Assembly: GCF_900104025.1 (NCBI RefSeq)
Contig: NZ_FNIQ01000006.1
Span: forward strand, 186,001-250,000
Source: Geodermatophilus sp. DSM 45219
Lineage (GTDB): Bacteria > Actinomycetota > Actinomycetes > Mycobacteriales > Geodermatophilaceae
Direction: 5' to 3'
Length of the DNA: 64,000 bases
The position numbers and the translations under genes are program-made. The notes beneath the pieces were generated by a model, which saw only the letters and a program-made list of their open reading frames with translations, made no database searches and was not told the DNA's origin. Of the stretch, positions 54,214 to 62,220 are shown piece after piece; the stretch's first letter is position 1, and every line of letters begins with the position of its first letter.

Positions 54214-54732
54214 TCAGAGCCACGCCTCGATCGCGTCCAGCTGCCCGTGCGTCAGCCCGACGAACAGGTCCGGCGCGACCACCAGCACGTGTGGGTTGGC
54301 GGCCAGCCAGTCATCGGTGTCGGCCGCCTGCTGGGCCAGGTCGTCGTCGATCCACACGATGCGCCGGTCCGGTTCTGCTTCGGCGACGGCCTGGGCAGCG
54401 GTCAGCTTCCACCAGCCCGACCGGCCGCCCAGCGAGCCGAGGAAACCGGTCGGCGCCGAGTCCGCGCGGGCGTGGGTCCTGAGCCCTCGCGGCAACCCCA
54501 TGGGCTCGGCCAGCAGCCGGTCGGCGTCCGTCGTCCAGGTGGTCAGCCACTGGATCTCCACCCGGCCAGACTCGTGCAGCTCGCGCAGCCGGGCGGTGAT
54601 CGTCGGGTCCCACGACAGCACGTACCCGTTGAACGTGCCCCGCCTCCAACCCTCGGGCAGGTCCACGGACGCCGCGTTCAGCACGCCGTCGACGTCCAGC
54701 AGCAGGATCGGACGGTCACCGGTCGAGGCCAT
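54214..54732 (-). CDS. HAD-superfamily protein
   Basis: 172 residues from ATG 54732 (GGAGG upstream; another ATG at 54771 is in frame but lacks a site). Motif I is PILLLDVDGVLNAAS with the nucleophile Asp and general-acid Asp; motif II IQWLTTWTTDADRL has Thr; motif IV is RRIVWIDDDLAQQ with paired Asp. This is a compact HAD fold with a small cap. It is probably a phosphatase or phosphotransferase of unknown substrate. Confidence 0.8.
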   Translation of the reverse strand: MASTGDRPILLLDVDGVLNAASVDLPEGWRRGTFNGYVLSWDPTITARLRELHESGRVEIQWLTTWTTDADRLLAEPMGLPRGLRTHARADSAPTGFLGSLGGRSGWWKLTAAQAVAEAEPDRRIVWIDDDLAQQAADTDDWLAANPHVLVVAPDLFVGLTHGQLDAIEAWL

Positions 54733-54811
54733 GCCGTCCTCCAGGAAGCGTGCGGTGTCGCGGTCGAGCATTCCTACCCGTCATCGGCGGGGCATCGATG
54801 TACCTACGATC

Positions 54812-54826
54812 GACTACGATGTAGTC
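54812..54826. promoter_or_regulatory. Operator overlapping the promoter of the DUF5615 toxin-antitoxin operon
   Basis: GACTAC-GAT-GTAGTC is a perfect 6-base inverted repeat ending one base before the antitoxin ATG (54827). It contains TACGAT at 54815-54820, a good -10 element for a leaderless mRNA, and an upstream copy of TACGAT at 54805-54810. An antitoxin bound here would block the promoter and the start codon together. Confidence 0.6.
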
Positions 54827-55261
54827 ATGGCGACACCTCGGTCGGTCCGGCTGTCGGACGACGTCCTCCGCCGGCTCGGTGACTTGGCCGGGCGGCGCGG
54901 GACGTCCGTCTCGTCCACCATCGAGCGGCTGCTCGACGAGGCGCTGCGCCGCGAAGCCCATCCAGGCATCACCTTTCGCGACGGCCCCAGCGGCCGGCGG
55001 ACCGGGCTGGTGACCGGGCCGGACGTCGACGAGGTCGTCCGGACCCTGCGCGCCGTTCAGGCGGAGGTTCACGAGGACGCCGTCGCCGTGGTCGCCCGGA
55101 CGATGTCGCTGAGCGAAGCGCAGGTGCGCACGGCCGTCGCCTACTACGCCGACCACACGGCAGAGGTGGACGCGAGGATCGCCGCCAACGAGCAGGCCGC
55201 CGAGGAACTGGAGGCCGCCTGGCGCCGGCAGCAGGAGATCCTGGCCGGCCCCATCCGGTGA
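54827..55261 (+). CDS. Ribbon-helix-helix antitoxin of a DUF5615-type pair
   Basis: 144 residues. The N-terminus MATPRSVRLSDDVLRRLGDL then AGRRGTSVSSTIERLLDEAL is a ribbon-helix-helix fold. The middle (GITFRDGPSGRRTGLVTGPD) and the C-terminal helices with a possible toxin-binding segment (AYYADHTAEVDARIAANEQA) are as in antitoxins found with DUF5615 toxins. No ribosome binding site; probably leaderless. Its stop overlaps the toxin GTG. Confidence 0.8.
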   Translation: MATPRSVRLSDDVLRRLGDLAGRRGTSVSSTIERLLDEALRREAHPGITFRDGPSGRRTGLVTGPDVDEVVRTLRAVQAEVHEDAVAVVARTMSLSEAQVRTAVAYYADHTAEVDARIAANEQAAEELEAAWRRQQEILAGPIR

Positions 55262-55611
55262 GGCTGTTGCTCGACGAGATGTACCCACGGCGGCTCGCCG
55301 ATCAGCTGCGCGCCGACGGCCACGACGTCGTCGCCGTCGTCGAGCTGCCGGACCTGGTCGGACGGGCGGACGACGAGGTGGTGCGCTGGGCTCGCGAGCA
55401 CGGTCGCGTCGTCGTCACCGAGAACGTCGTCGACTACGCACCCCTGGACCCGGCCGACCACACGGGGCTCCTGCTGGTGAACTCCCGCCGCTGGCCGCGT
55501 GCACCGGGCGGACTGCCGCGGCTGTCGGCGGCACTGCGCTCCTGGCTCGACGTCCGGGCCGACAGGGGAGCCCCGGGACCGGGAGGAGCCGGCCTGGTCG
55601 AATGGCTCTGA
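55258..55611 (+). CDS. DUF5615 PIN-like toxin
   Basis: 117 residues, GTG within the antitoxin stop. MRLLLDEMYPRRLADQLRAD with Asp6, GHDVVAVVELPDLVGRADDE, then VVRWAREHGRVVVTENVVDY with Glu/Asn/Asp are the hallmarks of DUF5615, a PIN-like nuclease fold used as the toxin in type II systems. The target RNA is not known. It is coupled to the antitoxin just upstream, and its end is 3 bases before a 16-base palindrome. Confidence 0.8.
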   Translation: MRLLLDEMYPRRLADQLRADGHDVVAVVELPDLVGRADDEVVRWAREHGRVVVTENVVDYAPLDPADHTGLLLVNSRRWPRAPGGLPRLSAALRSWLDVRADRGAPGPGGAGLVEWL

Positions 55612-55614
55612 GGA

Positions 55615-55630
55615 CGTTCCCGCGGGAACG
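55615..55630. promoter_or_regulatory. Perfect palindrome between the toxin gene and the RR/FAD-oxidoreductase gene
   Basis: CGTTCCCGCGGGAACG is a perfect 16-base palindrome lying 95 bases before the oxidoreductase ATG and 4 bases after the toxin stop. A TAGCGT at 55696-55701 could be the -10 for that gene, placing the palindrome at an upstream operator position. It could also be a short terminator stem, but there is no loop. Confidence 0.45.
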
Positions 55631-55725
55631 ACCACCGGGAGCACGCAGCGGGGACCCAGGGACCTTCGCGTCTGGTGACGGCCGTCGTCCGCTCCTAGCG
55701 TCCGGCGCGTGTGCGGGAGCAGCCC

Positions 55726-57384
55726 ATGACCGGCGTCCCGCTGCTGGTCGTCGTCGACGAGGACCCCGCCCAGCGACGGGACGTCGAGCGCGAGCTGCGC
55801 AACCGGTACGGGGCCGACTACCGGGTCTGCTGCCTGAGCTCCCCGCGCGAGGGCATCGCCATGCTGCAGCGGCTCGCGGAGGACGGCGCCGAGGTCGCCC
55901 TCGTCCTCGCCGGGGAGGTGCTCGACGGCGCGCCCGGGACCAGCCTGCTGGCGCAGGTGCGCAACCTCTTCCCGCACGCCCAGCGCGTCCTGCTGCTCCG
56001 GTGGGGCCTGTTCGGCGACTCGGCCACCGGCGACGCCATCTTCGAGGCGATCGCCAGCGGGCGGATGGACCACTACCTGCTGCGGCCGTCGACGCCACCG
56101 GACGAGCTGTTCCACCAGTCCATGTCGACCTTCCTGCTCGCCTGGGCCGAGTCGCAGCACCGCTCCCCGCACACGATCGACGTGGTGGGGGAGACCTGGT
56201 CCGGCCGGGCGTACGAGCTGCGCGAGGTCCTGGAGCGCTGCGCGATGCCGCACCGGTTCTGCCTCGCCGCCTCCGAGGAGGGGCGCGCGCTCCTCGCCGA
56301 GGCGGGGGAGCGGCGGTTCCCGCTCATGGTCATGCCCGACGGGCACGTCCTGGAGGACCCCAGCGACGTCGACATCGCGCGGGCGTCGGGCACCGCGGTC
56401 GCCCCGGACCGGGACCGCTACGACCTCGTGATCGTCGGCTGCGGACCCGCCGGGCTGTCCGCGGGCGTCTACGGCGCCTCCGAGGGGCTGCGCACCATCG
56501 TCATCGACGCGGGCGCCCTCGGCGGGCAGGCGACCACGAGCTCGTCGATCCGCAACTACCTCGGCTTCCCCCGCGGTGTGAGCGGCGCGGACCTCGCCCG
56601 CCGGGCCTACCAGCAGGCGTGGGTCTTCGGTGCCCGCTTCGCGTTCATGCAACGGGTCACGCACCTGGCCCGCGAGCGCGACGGCGTCGTCCTCACCCTG
56701 GACACCGGCGGGGTCGTGGAGGCCCGTGCCGTCGTCCTGGCGACCGGTGCCAGCTACCGCCGCCTCGGCGTCGAGTCGCTGGAGGCGTTGCGGGGAGCCG
56801 GCGTCTTCTACGGCGCGGCCGCGTCCGAGGCGCCGATCGTGGCCGGACAGGACGCCTACGTCGTCGGCGGTGCGAACTCCGCCGGGCAGGCCGTGCTGCA
56901 CCTGGCCCGCTACGCCCGGCGCGTGACGCTCGTGGTGCGCGCGGAGTCGCTGGCCGCCGGGATGTCGCACTACCTGGTCCGGCAGATCGAGGAGACGCCG
57001 AACATCGAGGTCCGGACGGCGACCGAGGTCGTCGGCGGCGGCGGTGACGGCCGGCTCGAGCACCTGGTGCTGCGCGACCGGGGGGACGGCGAGCTGCGGG
57101 ACGCCGAGGCGCACGCCCTGTTCCTGATGATCGGCGCCCGGCCGCACACCGACTGGCTGCCGGGGACGATCGAGAAGGACGACGCCGGCTTCATCCTGAC
57201 CGGCGCGGACCTGAGCGACGACGCGCGGCGGGCGTTCGGGCGGCCCCCGCTGCCGCTGGAGACGAGCATCCCCGGCGTGCTCGCAGCCGGTGACGTCCGG
57301 CACGGGGCGGTGAAGCGTGTCGCGTCGGCCGTCGGCGAGGGCGGCATCGCCATCCAGCTCGTCCACCGCCTGCTCGCCGTGTGA
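55726..57384 (+). CDS. Fused receiver-like domain and thioredoxin-reductase-like FAD oxidoreductase
   Basis: 552 residues from ATG 55726 (GGGAG upstream). Residues 1-125 resemble a response-regulator receiver: LLVVVDEDPAQRRDVERELR keeps the acidic pair, but the phosphoacceptor position reads VLAGEVLDG. Residues 225-550 form a thioredoxin-reductase-like fold: YDLVIVGCGPAGLSAGVYGA (FAD), DAYVVGGANSAGQAVLHLAR (NADPH) and IPGVLAAGDVRHG. The usual CxxC is absent, with GAAASEAP in its place, as in this fused family. It probably acts as an FAD/NAD(P)H oxidoreductase with an unknown acceptor. Confidence 0.82.
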   Translation: MTGVPLLVVVDEDPAQRRDVERELRNRYGADYRVCCLSSPREGIAMLQRLAEDGAEVALVLAGEVLDGAPGTSLLAQVRNLFPHAQRVLLLRWGLFGDSATGDAIFEAIASGRMDHYLLRPSTPPDELFHQSMSTFLLAWAESQHRSPHTIDVVGETWSGRAYELREVLERCAMPHRFCLAASEEGRALLAEAGERRFPLMVMPDGHVLEDPSDVDIARASGTAVAPDRDRYDLVIVGCGPAGLSAGVYGASEGLRTIVIDAGALGGQATTSSSIRNYLGFPRGVSGADLARRAYQQAWVFGARFAFMQRVTHLARERDGVVLTLDTGGVVEARAVVLATGASYRRLGVESLEALRGAGVFYGAAASEAPIVAGQDAYVVGGANSAGQAVLHLARYARRVTLVVRAESLAAGMSHYLVRQIEETPNIEVRTATEVVGGGGDGRLEHLVLRDRGDGELRDAEAHALFLMIGARPHTDWLPGTIEKDDAGFILTGADLSDDARRAFGRPPLPLETSIPGVLAAGDVRHGAVKRVASAVGEGGIAIQLVHRLLAV

Positions 57385-57423
57385 GCCGCTCCCGACCTGC
57401 CAGGCCGGGGCCTCTCGGGACGG

Positions 57424-58326
57424 TCAGGACGGCGGCTGGCCACCGATCACGCCGGCCACCACCGCGGCCGCAGCGTGACCGGCGCGGACGGCGTCCAGGA
57501 CCGACCTCCCGGCTCGCCAGCCGGCCAGCACGCCGGCGGCGAAGGCGTCGCCGCAGCCGGTCGTGTCCCGCAGCCGCCACGGCAGGGGCTCCACCGGGAC
57601 CTCGGCCGCACCGGCCCGGGTCAGCACCCGGGTCGGTCGGGAACCTGCGTGCACCAGCACCAGGTCCGGCGCCCACCCCGGCAGGTCGCCGTCCAGCCCC
57701 AGCACCGCGGCCTCGGCCGCGTTGCAGAACAGGACGACGGGCCGCAGCCCCGCGAGCAGCTCGACGTACCTGTCTGTGCCGTGCTGCTCGACCCGGGTGG
57801 CCGCCGCCACGTCGACGCTGACCGGCACCCCCGATCCGTGCGCGAGGGACGCCGCGGTGCGTACCGCCTCGGGGAAGCGCAGGAGGTCGTAGCCGTCCAG
57901 GTGGAGGACGGCGGCGCCGCCGAACCACTCCGCGCGGACGTCGGCCGGTTCCAGCCCGCCCTCGCCACGGTCGGTGAGCAGGGTCCGCTCGCCGTCCGGG
58001 TGGACCAGCACCGTCGACAGCGGCGCCCGGCCGTGGCGCACCACCACGATCTCGACGCCGCATCCGGTCAGTCCCGCCAGCAGGCCGTCCGAGAGAGGGT
58101 CTGCACCGGCCCAGCCCGCCAGCCGCGCCGGTACACCCAGCCGGGCCAGGTTCGCCGTCACGTTCGCCGGCGCCCCGCCCGCCGTCGTCGTCCGCACGAC
58201 CCGCTGCTGACCGCCCACCACGAGGGGCGCGGACAGCTCCAGCACCTGGTCGGCGACCAGCTTCCCCAGCGCGACCACCGGTCCCGGGCCTGCGGGGCGA
58301 GGCCACCGAGGAGTGCTGTCCTCCAT
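57424..58326 (-). CDS. PfkB-family carbohydrate kinase
   Basis: 300 residues. Start ATG 58326, three bases after the stop of the upstream gene. PfkB features: GGAPANVTANLARLGVPARL (substrate-binding GG), AEWFGGAAVLHLDGYDLLRF, and the catalytic motif LRDTTGCGDAFAAGVLAG with the GAGD-like loop and Asp base. It phosphorylates a sugar or nucleoside, possibly ribose. The partner gene removes ADP-ribose, so phosphorylating the released ribose derivative is an attractive inference. The third gene of the operon. Confidence 0.85.
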   Translation of the reverse strand: MEDSTPRWPRPAGPGPVVALGKLVADQVLELSAPLVVGGQQRVVRTTTAGGAPANVTANLARLGVPARLAGWAGADPLSDGLLAGLTGCGVEIVVVRHGRAPLSTVLVHPDGERTLLTDRGEGGLEPADVRAEWFGGAAVLHLDGYDLLRFPEAVRTAASLAHGSGVPVSVDVAAATRVEQHGTDRYVELLAGLRPVVLFCNAAEAAVLGLDGDLPGWAPDLVLVHAGSRPTRVLTRAGAAEVPVEPLPWRLRDTTGCGDAFAAGVLAGWRAGRSVLDAVRAGHAAAAVVAGVIGGQPPS

Positions 58327-58329
58327 CCG

Positions 58330-59733
58330 TCAGCCGCGCGACCGCTCGAGGCGGTGCAGCGCTTCGGTGAAGCTGTCGTTCCACAGCCCGAGGTGCGGCC
58401 ATCGCTCGGCGACGTACGCCGTCGCCGCCTCGACCGACATCCCCTCCTCGCGGACCAGCCAGCCGCGCAGCACCAGCCCGGTGCGCGAGGCGCCGCCGTG
58501 GCAGTGCACGAGCAGCCGGTGGCCCTCGGCGCGCAGCGCGGCCATGTCGTCGAGGACGTCGGCCAGCATCGCGTCGAGGTCGGCGTTGTGGTCGTCGTCG
58601 GCGATGTAGGCCATCCGGTGCACCGGGTGCGGGAACGGCTCGCCCAGCCGGCACAGCGAGATGACGGCGAAGTCCTCCTCGCTGTAGCGGGCGCCGTCGA
58701 GGTTGCCGGCCCAGATGCCCGGCAGCACCTCGCGCGGGCCGATCCGCGGGATCACCCCGGGGTCGTAGCTCTGCTGCGCACCGCCGTCCAGCGCGGCCGC
58801 GAGCTGCTGCAGGTCGGCCAGCCGCCACACGCGATCGCCGTGCCCCGGGATGCGCCCGTGGACGACCGACGCCCAGCGGATCGGGATGCCGCCCATCCCG
58901 TACACCGCCCCGGCCAGCCCGCCGGCGACCGCGGCGACGGTGTCGGTGTCCCCGCCCAGGTCGACGACCAGCCGCAGCACCTCGGCGAACGACGTGCCGC
59001 GCCGCAGCGCCCACACCGCCTGACCGAGCGTCGGCCACACCGCGCCGTCGGACTCGCTCGCCCGCTCCGGCGTCCAGTCCGGCGCGAGCACCGTCGCCCA
59101 CCGCTCGCGGTGCTCCTCGGCGACCGCCGCCAGGGCCGGAGGGACGGCGGCCAGCGGGTCGCCGCCGTCGAGGGCCACCCGCACGAGCTCGTGGTAGACC
59201 GCGCAGCCCTCGCCGGCCGCCGGGTCGCCGTGGGTGAGCGCGGAGATCCGGCGGGCGGCGTCCATGGTGGCCTCGCGGCCGTCGCGGGCGAACCGGATCG
59301 CCGCCGGGGTGGTGCGCATCAGCGAGCCGTTGCCGGCCGCGTGCCCTGAGCGGGCGAAGTGCTCGGCGGCGGCGACGTCCCACGGCAGTCCGGAGCCGAG
59401 GACGGCGCGGGTCTGGTTGCCGATGTCCGGCGGGCCCGCCTCGGCCCAGCGCAGGAAGCGGTCGAACAGGTCGGCCTCGTCCAGGCCGCCGCGCTCGACC
59501 AGCGAGGTGCCGGCGAGCAGCGCCATCTGGGTGTCGTCGGTGAACTCGCCCGGCTCCCGACCCGGCGACCCGCCGCCGCACATCTCGGTCTCCGCACCGC
59601 GGGCCGGGGTGGGGAAGCGGGCGCCGAACTGCCCGGGTGGACCGAACTCGAAGGGCGCGCCGAGGGCGTCGCCCACGGCCGAGCCGACCAGCGCGCCGGC
59701 GGCACGGGACGAGCGGTGCAGGCGCGGGCTCAC
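58330..59733 (-). CDS. ADP-ribosylglycohydrolase fused to dual-specificity-type phosphatase
   Basis: 467 residues from GTG 59733, which overlaps the upstream stop by four bases. The N-terminal 310 residues are an ADP-ribosylglycohydrolase: AGALVGSAVGDALGAPFEFG, EFTDDTQMALLAGTSL (metal-binding Asp-Asp-Thr), LVVDLGGDTDTVAAVAGGLA (second metal site). The last 140 residues are a cysteine phosphatase: VLPGIWAGNLDG, and VHCHGGASRTGLVLRGWLVR with Cys nucleophile and Arg. The fusion can remove ADP-ribose and a phosphate from an unknown substrate. Both active sites are intact. Confidence 0.85.
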   Translation of the reverse strand: MSPRLHRSSRAAGALVGSAVGDALGAPFEFGPPGQFGARFPTPARGAETEMCGGGSPGREPGEFTDDTQMALLAGTSLVERGGLDEADLFDRFLRWAEAGPPDIGNQTRAVLGSGLPWDVAAAEHFARSGHAAGNGSLMRTTPAAIRFARDGREATMDAARRISALTHGDPAAGEGCAVYHELVRVALDGGDPLAAVPPALAAVAEEHRERWATVLAPDWTPERASESDGAVWPTLGQAVWALRRGTSFAEVLRLVVDLGGDTDTVAAVAGGLAGAVYGMGGIPIRWASVVHGRIPGHGDRVWRLADLQQLAAALDGGAQQSYDPGVIPRIGPREVLPGIWAGNLDGARYSEEDFAVISLCRLGEPFPHPVHRMAYIADDDHNADLDAMLADVLDDMAALRAEGHRLLVHCHGGASRTGLVLRGWLVREEGMSVEAATAYVAERWPHLGLWNDSFTEALHRLERSRG

Positions 59734-60398
59734 CGGGACTCCGTCACGTCCCCGATGATGACCCCGCGGCCGGTCACCTGCCGCCGTCGGCTCATGTGCT
59801 GCCAGATGGCGGCGTCCAGCGCGCCTGGCGAGCACCCGCGCAGCCTGGCGGCCGCCCTGACCACTGCCCCGTATCGCTCGTAGGTCGCGACGTCGACGCC
59901 GGCGTCCCTCACGAAGCCCCGGACGTGGACGTCCACCGCGACGTGCTCGCTGGACCCGCAGAGGATCGACAGGTAGTCGAGCGTCTTGGGACCCACGCGG
60001 CGCACGGTCCGCAGCGTGGAACGCAGACCGCCGGCCGGGTCGGCCAGTGCTCCTCGCAGGTCGGGAACGGTCTCGACGTCGGCTCGCGCGAGTGCGTCGG
60101 TGAGGTCGCTGATGACACGCAACTTGGTGGGCCCGCGCCAGGGGAGCGTCGCCCCGATGTCGGACGTCTCCAGGCGTGCGGAGAAGCGGGAGACGGTGGT
60201 GGCCTCCGGCCACGCCGCGACGAGCCGGCGCACGCGCGGCTCGACGACGCGGCGGTAGCTGCACCGCGGCTGCAGTGCCGCATCGCAGATGACCGCGCCC
60301 ATGTGGTCCCAGCCCCGCGTCCGTTCCTCCACGACCAGACCGACGGCGTCGACGTGCCGCAGCAGGAGGACGGCATCCGGTTCCGTGGTGGGGCCCAT
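59730..60398 (-). CDS. HhH (endonuclease III-like) protein
   Basis: 222 residues (ATG 60398; GTG 60407 possible). The first 60 residues are beta-rich (DAVLLLRHVDAVGLVVEERT). The rest is helical with LRTVRRVGPKTLDYLSILCG near 135-155, the helix-hairpin-helix of the HhH-GPD glycosylase superfamily, then SEHVAVDVHVRGFVRDAGVD with the Asp that follows the hairpin. There is no lysine of the AP-lyase type nor a cysteine cluster, so activity is uncertain. First gene of the operon with the ADP-ribosylglycohydrolase fusion (GTGA overlap) and PfkB kinase. Confidence 0.65.
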   Translation of the reverse strand: MGPTTEPDAVLLLRHVDAVGLVVEERTRGWDHMGAVICDAALQPRCSYRRVVEPRVRRLVAAWPEATTVSRFSARLETSDIGATLPWRGPTKLRVISDLTDALARADVETVPDLRGALADPAGGLRSTLRTVRRVGPKTLDYLSILCGSSEHVAVDVHVRGFVRDAGVDVATYERYGAVVRAAARLRGCSPGALDAAIWQHMSRRRQVTGRGVIIGDVTESR

Positions 60399-60568
60399 CG
60401 CGCTCACGGGTTCCCGTATCGGCGGCCCGCCCGGTCCTGCGGACCCTCCGTCACCGGCGTCCGCCGTCACCCACGCGATCGGAGGACGACGGCGTCCGGC
60501 GCGTGGACGCCGCAACGCCCCGGTGCTGTGCTGTCACTCGCCGGGAACCCCCAGGACAGGAGCACGCC

Positions 60569-60937
60569 GTGACCGATCGCGAGCTCGAGCCGAGCACCGG
60601 CAGCCGGACGCGTCCGGCGCCCTGCGCCAGCACCGCCGCGGGCCACGGCGTCCATCCGACCCGGGTCCTGCTCTGCGACAGCACCCCGCACGACGCCTGG
60701 ACCCCGGTCGTCGTCATGGGCGCCGTCGGCGACGTGCTCACCGTCGCCTGTGGTGCCGAGCTGCGTCGCTACCGCAACCACGATCCCGGCCGCCTGCTCG
60801 ACCTGGCCGCCGTCACCGGCCCGGACGCGCTGCTCAACGAGCGCTACGGCCTGCTCTTCCTGCGCACCTGGCCGCAGGACGCGGCGTCGGTGTTCTCGCT
60901 GCAGGAGGCCGACCGGCCACCGCACCCCTGCTGCTGA
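60569..60937 (+). CDS. Hypothetical protein
   Basis: 122 residues, GTG start with CAGGAG upstream. Residues 1-30 are low complexity; the rest contains VLLCDSTPHDAWTPVVVMGA, VGDVLTVACGAELRRYRNHD and DALLNERYGLLFLRTWPQDA. No family recognised, no membrane segment. A good start site, natural-looking core and a following hairpin support it as a real gene. Confidence 0.55.
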   Translation: MTDRELEPSTGSRTRPAPCASTAAGHGVHPTRVLLCDSTPHDAWTPVVVMGAVGDVLTVACGAELRRYRNHDPGRLLDLAAVTGPDALLNERYGLLFLRTWPQDAASVFSLQEADRPPHPCC

Positions 60938-60960
60938 CCTCCGCGGGGAGACAGCCGGGA

Positions 60961-60992
60961 TGCCCCGGCCGGCGGCGTCGCCGGCCGGGGCA
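60961..60992. terminator. Bidirectional hairpin terminator
   Basis: A perfect 13-pair stem, TGCCCCGGCCGGC at 60961-60973 against 60980-60992, with a 6-base loop. It sits between the ends of the hypothetical gene and the convergent NlpC/P60 gene. No U tract. Confidence 0.75.
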
Positions 60993-61009
60993 CCCCCTGC
61001 TGGACAGGG

Positions 61010-61528
61010 TCAGACGACCCGGCGGGCGCCCGCGTAGCTCGGCATCGAGTCCAGGGACACGACGCTCACCGGCTTGCCGGCGCTCGAGGAGTGCACCATC
61101 TGGCCGTTGCCGATGTACATCCCGACGTGCGAGACCGGGCTGTAGAAGAACACCAGGTCACCGGGCTGCAGGTTCGCCTTCGACACCGGGGCGCCGAACG
61201 TCGACTGGGCCTTCGACGTGCGCGGGATCGAGACCCCGGCCGCCTTGTAGGCGAAGCTGGTCAGCCCCGAGCAGTCGAACCGGTCGGGACCGGTCGCCCC
61301 GTACAGGTACATGTCACCGCGCTGGGCGAGCGCGGTGTCGACGGCCGTCTGGGCCGCGCCGGTGGCAGCCGCGGCCGGAGCGGCGGCCACGGTGCCCCCG
61401 CCACCACCACTGTCACCCGCAGCGGCCGAGGCCGGCAGGGGCGAGAGGACGATGCCGGCTCCGGCGATGGCCGCGACGGCGATGCCGCGGAACGAGCGAC
61501 GAGAAGTGGACGTGCGTGCAGTCGTCAT
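61010..61528 (-). CDS. Secreted NlpC/P60 (C40) cell-wall peptidase
   Basis: 172 residues. A signal peptide (MTTARTSTSRRSFRGIAVAA, then IAGAGIVLSPLPASA) and a Gly/Ala linker lead into an NlpC/P60 domain: FDCSGLTSFAYKAAG with catalytic Cys, SPVSHVGMYIGNGQMVHSSS with catalytic His, and a typical LQPGDLVFFY strand. It cuts stem-peptide bonds in peptidoglycan, probably at gamma-D-Glu-mDAP. A ydaO-type riboswitch lies in the 5' leader, so expression probably responds to c-di-AMP. Confidence 0.92.
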   Translation of the reverse strand: MTTARTSTSRRSFRGIAVAAIAGAGIVLSPLPASAAAGDSGGGGGTVAAAPAAAATGAAQTAVDTALAQRGDMYLYGATGPDRFDCSGLTSFAYKAAGVSIPRTSKAQSTFGAPVSKANLQPGDLVFFYSPVSHVGMYIGNGQMVHSSSAGKPVSVVSLDSMPSYAGARRVV

Positions 61529-61554
61529 GGACGACGGTTCTCCTGTCTCCGCAA

Positions 61555-61690
61555 CCGCCTACCGGGTTAGCTGACGGGTTCGGGCGGTGGAGTCGCCCGG
61601 CGCGACGGATCGCGCTTCACCCCAGTGCTGCTGTGGGTCCCCGGTCCGTTGCCGGCGAGTCGGCCGGCGCCTGGTTCGGCGTGTCGGGCG
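61555..61690 (-). ncRNA. ydaO/yuaA-type c-di-AMP riboswitch
   Basis: In the 5' leader of the NlpC/P60 gene, the minus strand holds the conserved pieces in order: CGCCGAACC (61674-61682), GGGGACCCAC, TGGGGTGAA (61617-61625), CCGCCCGAACCCGTC and AGCTAACCCGGTAGGCGG (61555-61572). The first and last (CGCC and GGCGG) pair to close the junction. This is the ydaO class, which binds two c-di-AMP molecules and commonly controls actinobacterial cell-wall hydrolases. The 3' end lies about 26 bases before the ATG. Upper boundary is approximate. Confidence 0.9.
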
Positions 61691-62033
61691 GGTGTCACAC
61701 GGGTACGTGACGAAGGGCCCTACCGACGGCGACCGAGGCTAGGTGGACCACCGGCCCGGCTCCACGTCGGAGCGGGGGGTTGCCGACGGCGACCCTGCGT
61801 GACCCCGACACGCCGTGCTGACCACCGCAGACACCGTTCCGGCCAGGCGTCCCCCAGCGCGTAACCGCAGGTCAACGGCTCGACGACGACTTGTCCCGAG
61901 CACGGAGCGCCCGAACTCAGCGTGGTCGGACGGCGACGTACGGCCGAGCGAACCGAAGGGGTTGGGCGGGCCGGGTCGGGGGCACGACAGAGGGCAACCA
62001 CGACGACGGACGAGTGCACGGAGGAGGGACACC
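61691..62033. other. Divergent intergenic region
   Basis: About 340 bases between the riboswitch and a small plus-strand gene. Apart from the presumed promoters I see no gene. A TAGGTG at 61740-61745 and other A/T-containing hexamers are too weak to call. Confidence 0.4.
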
Positions 62034-62204
62034 ATGGCCGGCATGTTGAGGAAGCTCATGGCCTCGGGGATCGCGGCGAAGGTCATCCAGGAGGCCAGCA
62101 AGCCGCAGAACCAGGCCAAGATCAAGGAGTTCATCGCCAAGATGGGCGAGCAGAACAAGAAGCAGGGCGGCGGCCGGGGTTACGGCCGCGGTCCCGTGCG
62201 CTGA
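62034..62204 (+). CDS. Small basic protein, hypothetical
   Basis: 56 residues, ATG with GGAGGAGGGAC upstream, one of the best ribosome binding sites in the window. MAGMLRKLMASGIAAKVIQE and ASKPQNQAKIKEFIAKMGEQ form one long amphipathic lysine-rich helix; the tail NKKQGGGRGYGRGPVR is Gly/Arg-rich and may bind nucleic acid. Too short for a domain search by eye. Followed at once by a strong hairpin. Confidence 0.65.
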   Translation: MAGMLRKLMASGIAAKVIQEASKPQNQAKIKEFIAKMGEQNKKQGGGRGYGRGPVR

Positions 62205-62220
62205 GCGCGCCGCACCGACT

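Noticed and set aside
54005-54760. Extended start for the HAD gene at 54771
   Set aside because: No ribosome binding site there; GGAGG sits before the ATG at 54732, where the HAD fold begins.
55144-57366. A 740-residue minus-strand open frame
   Set aside because: Antisense to the FAD-oxidoreductase gene, with no natural-looking protein segments.
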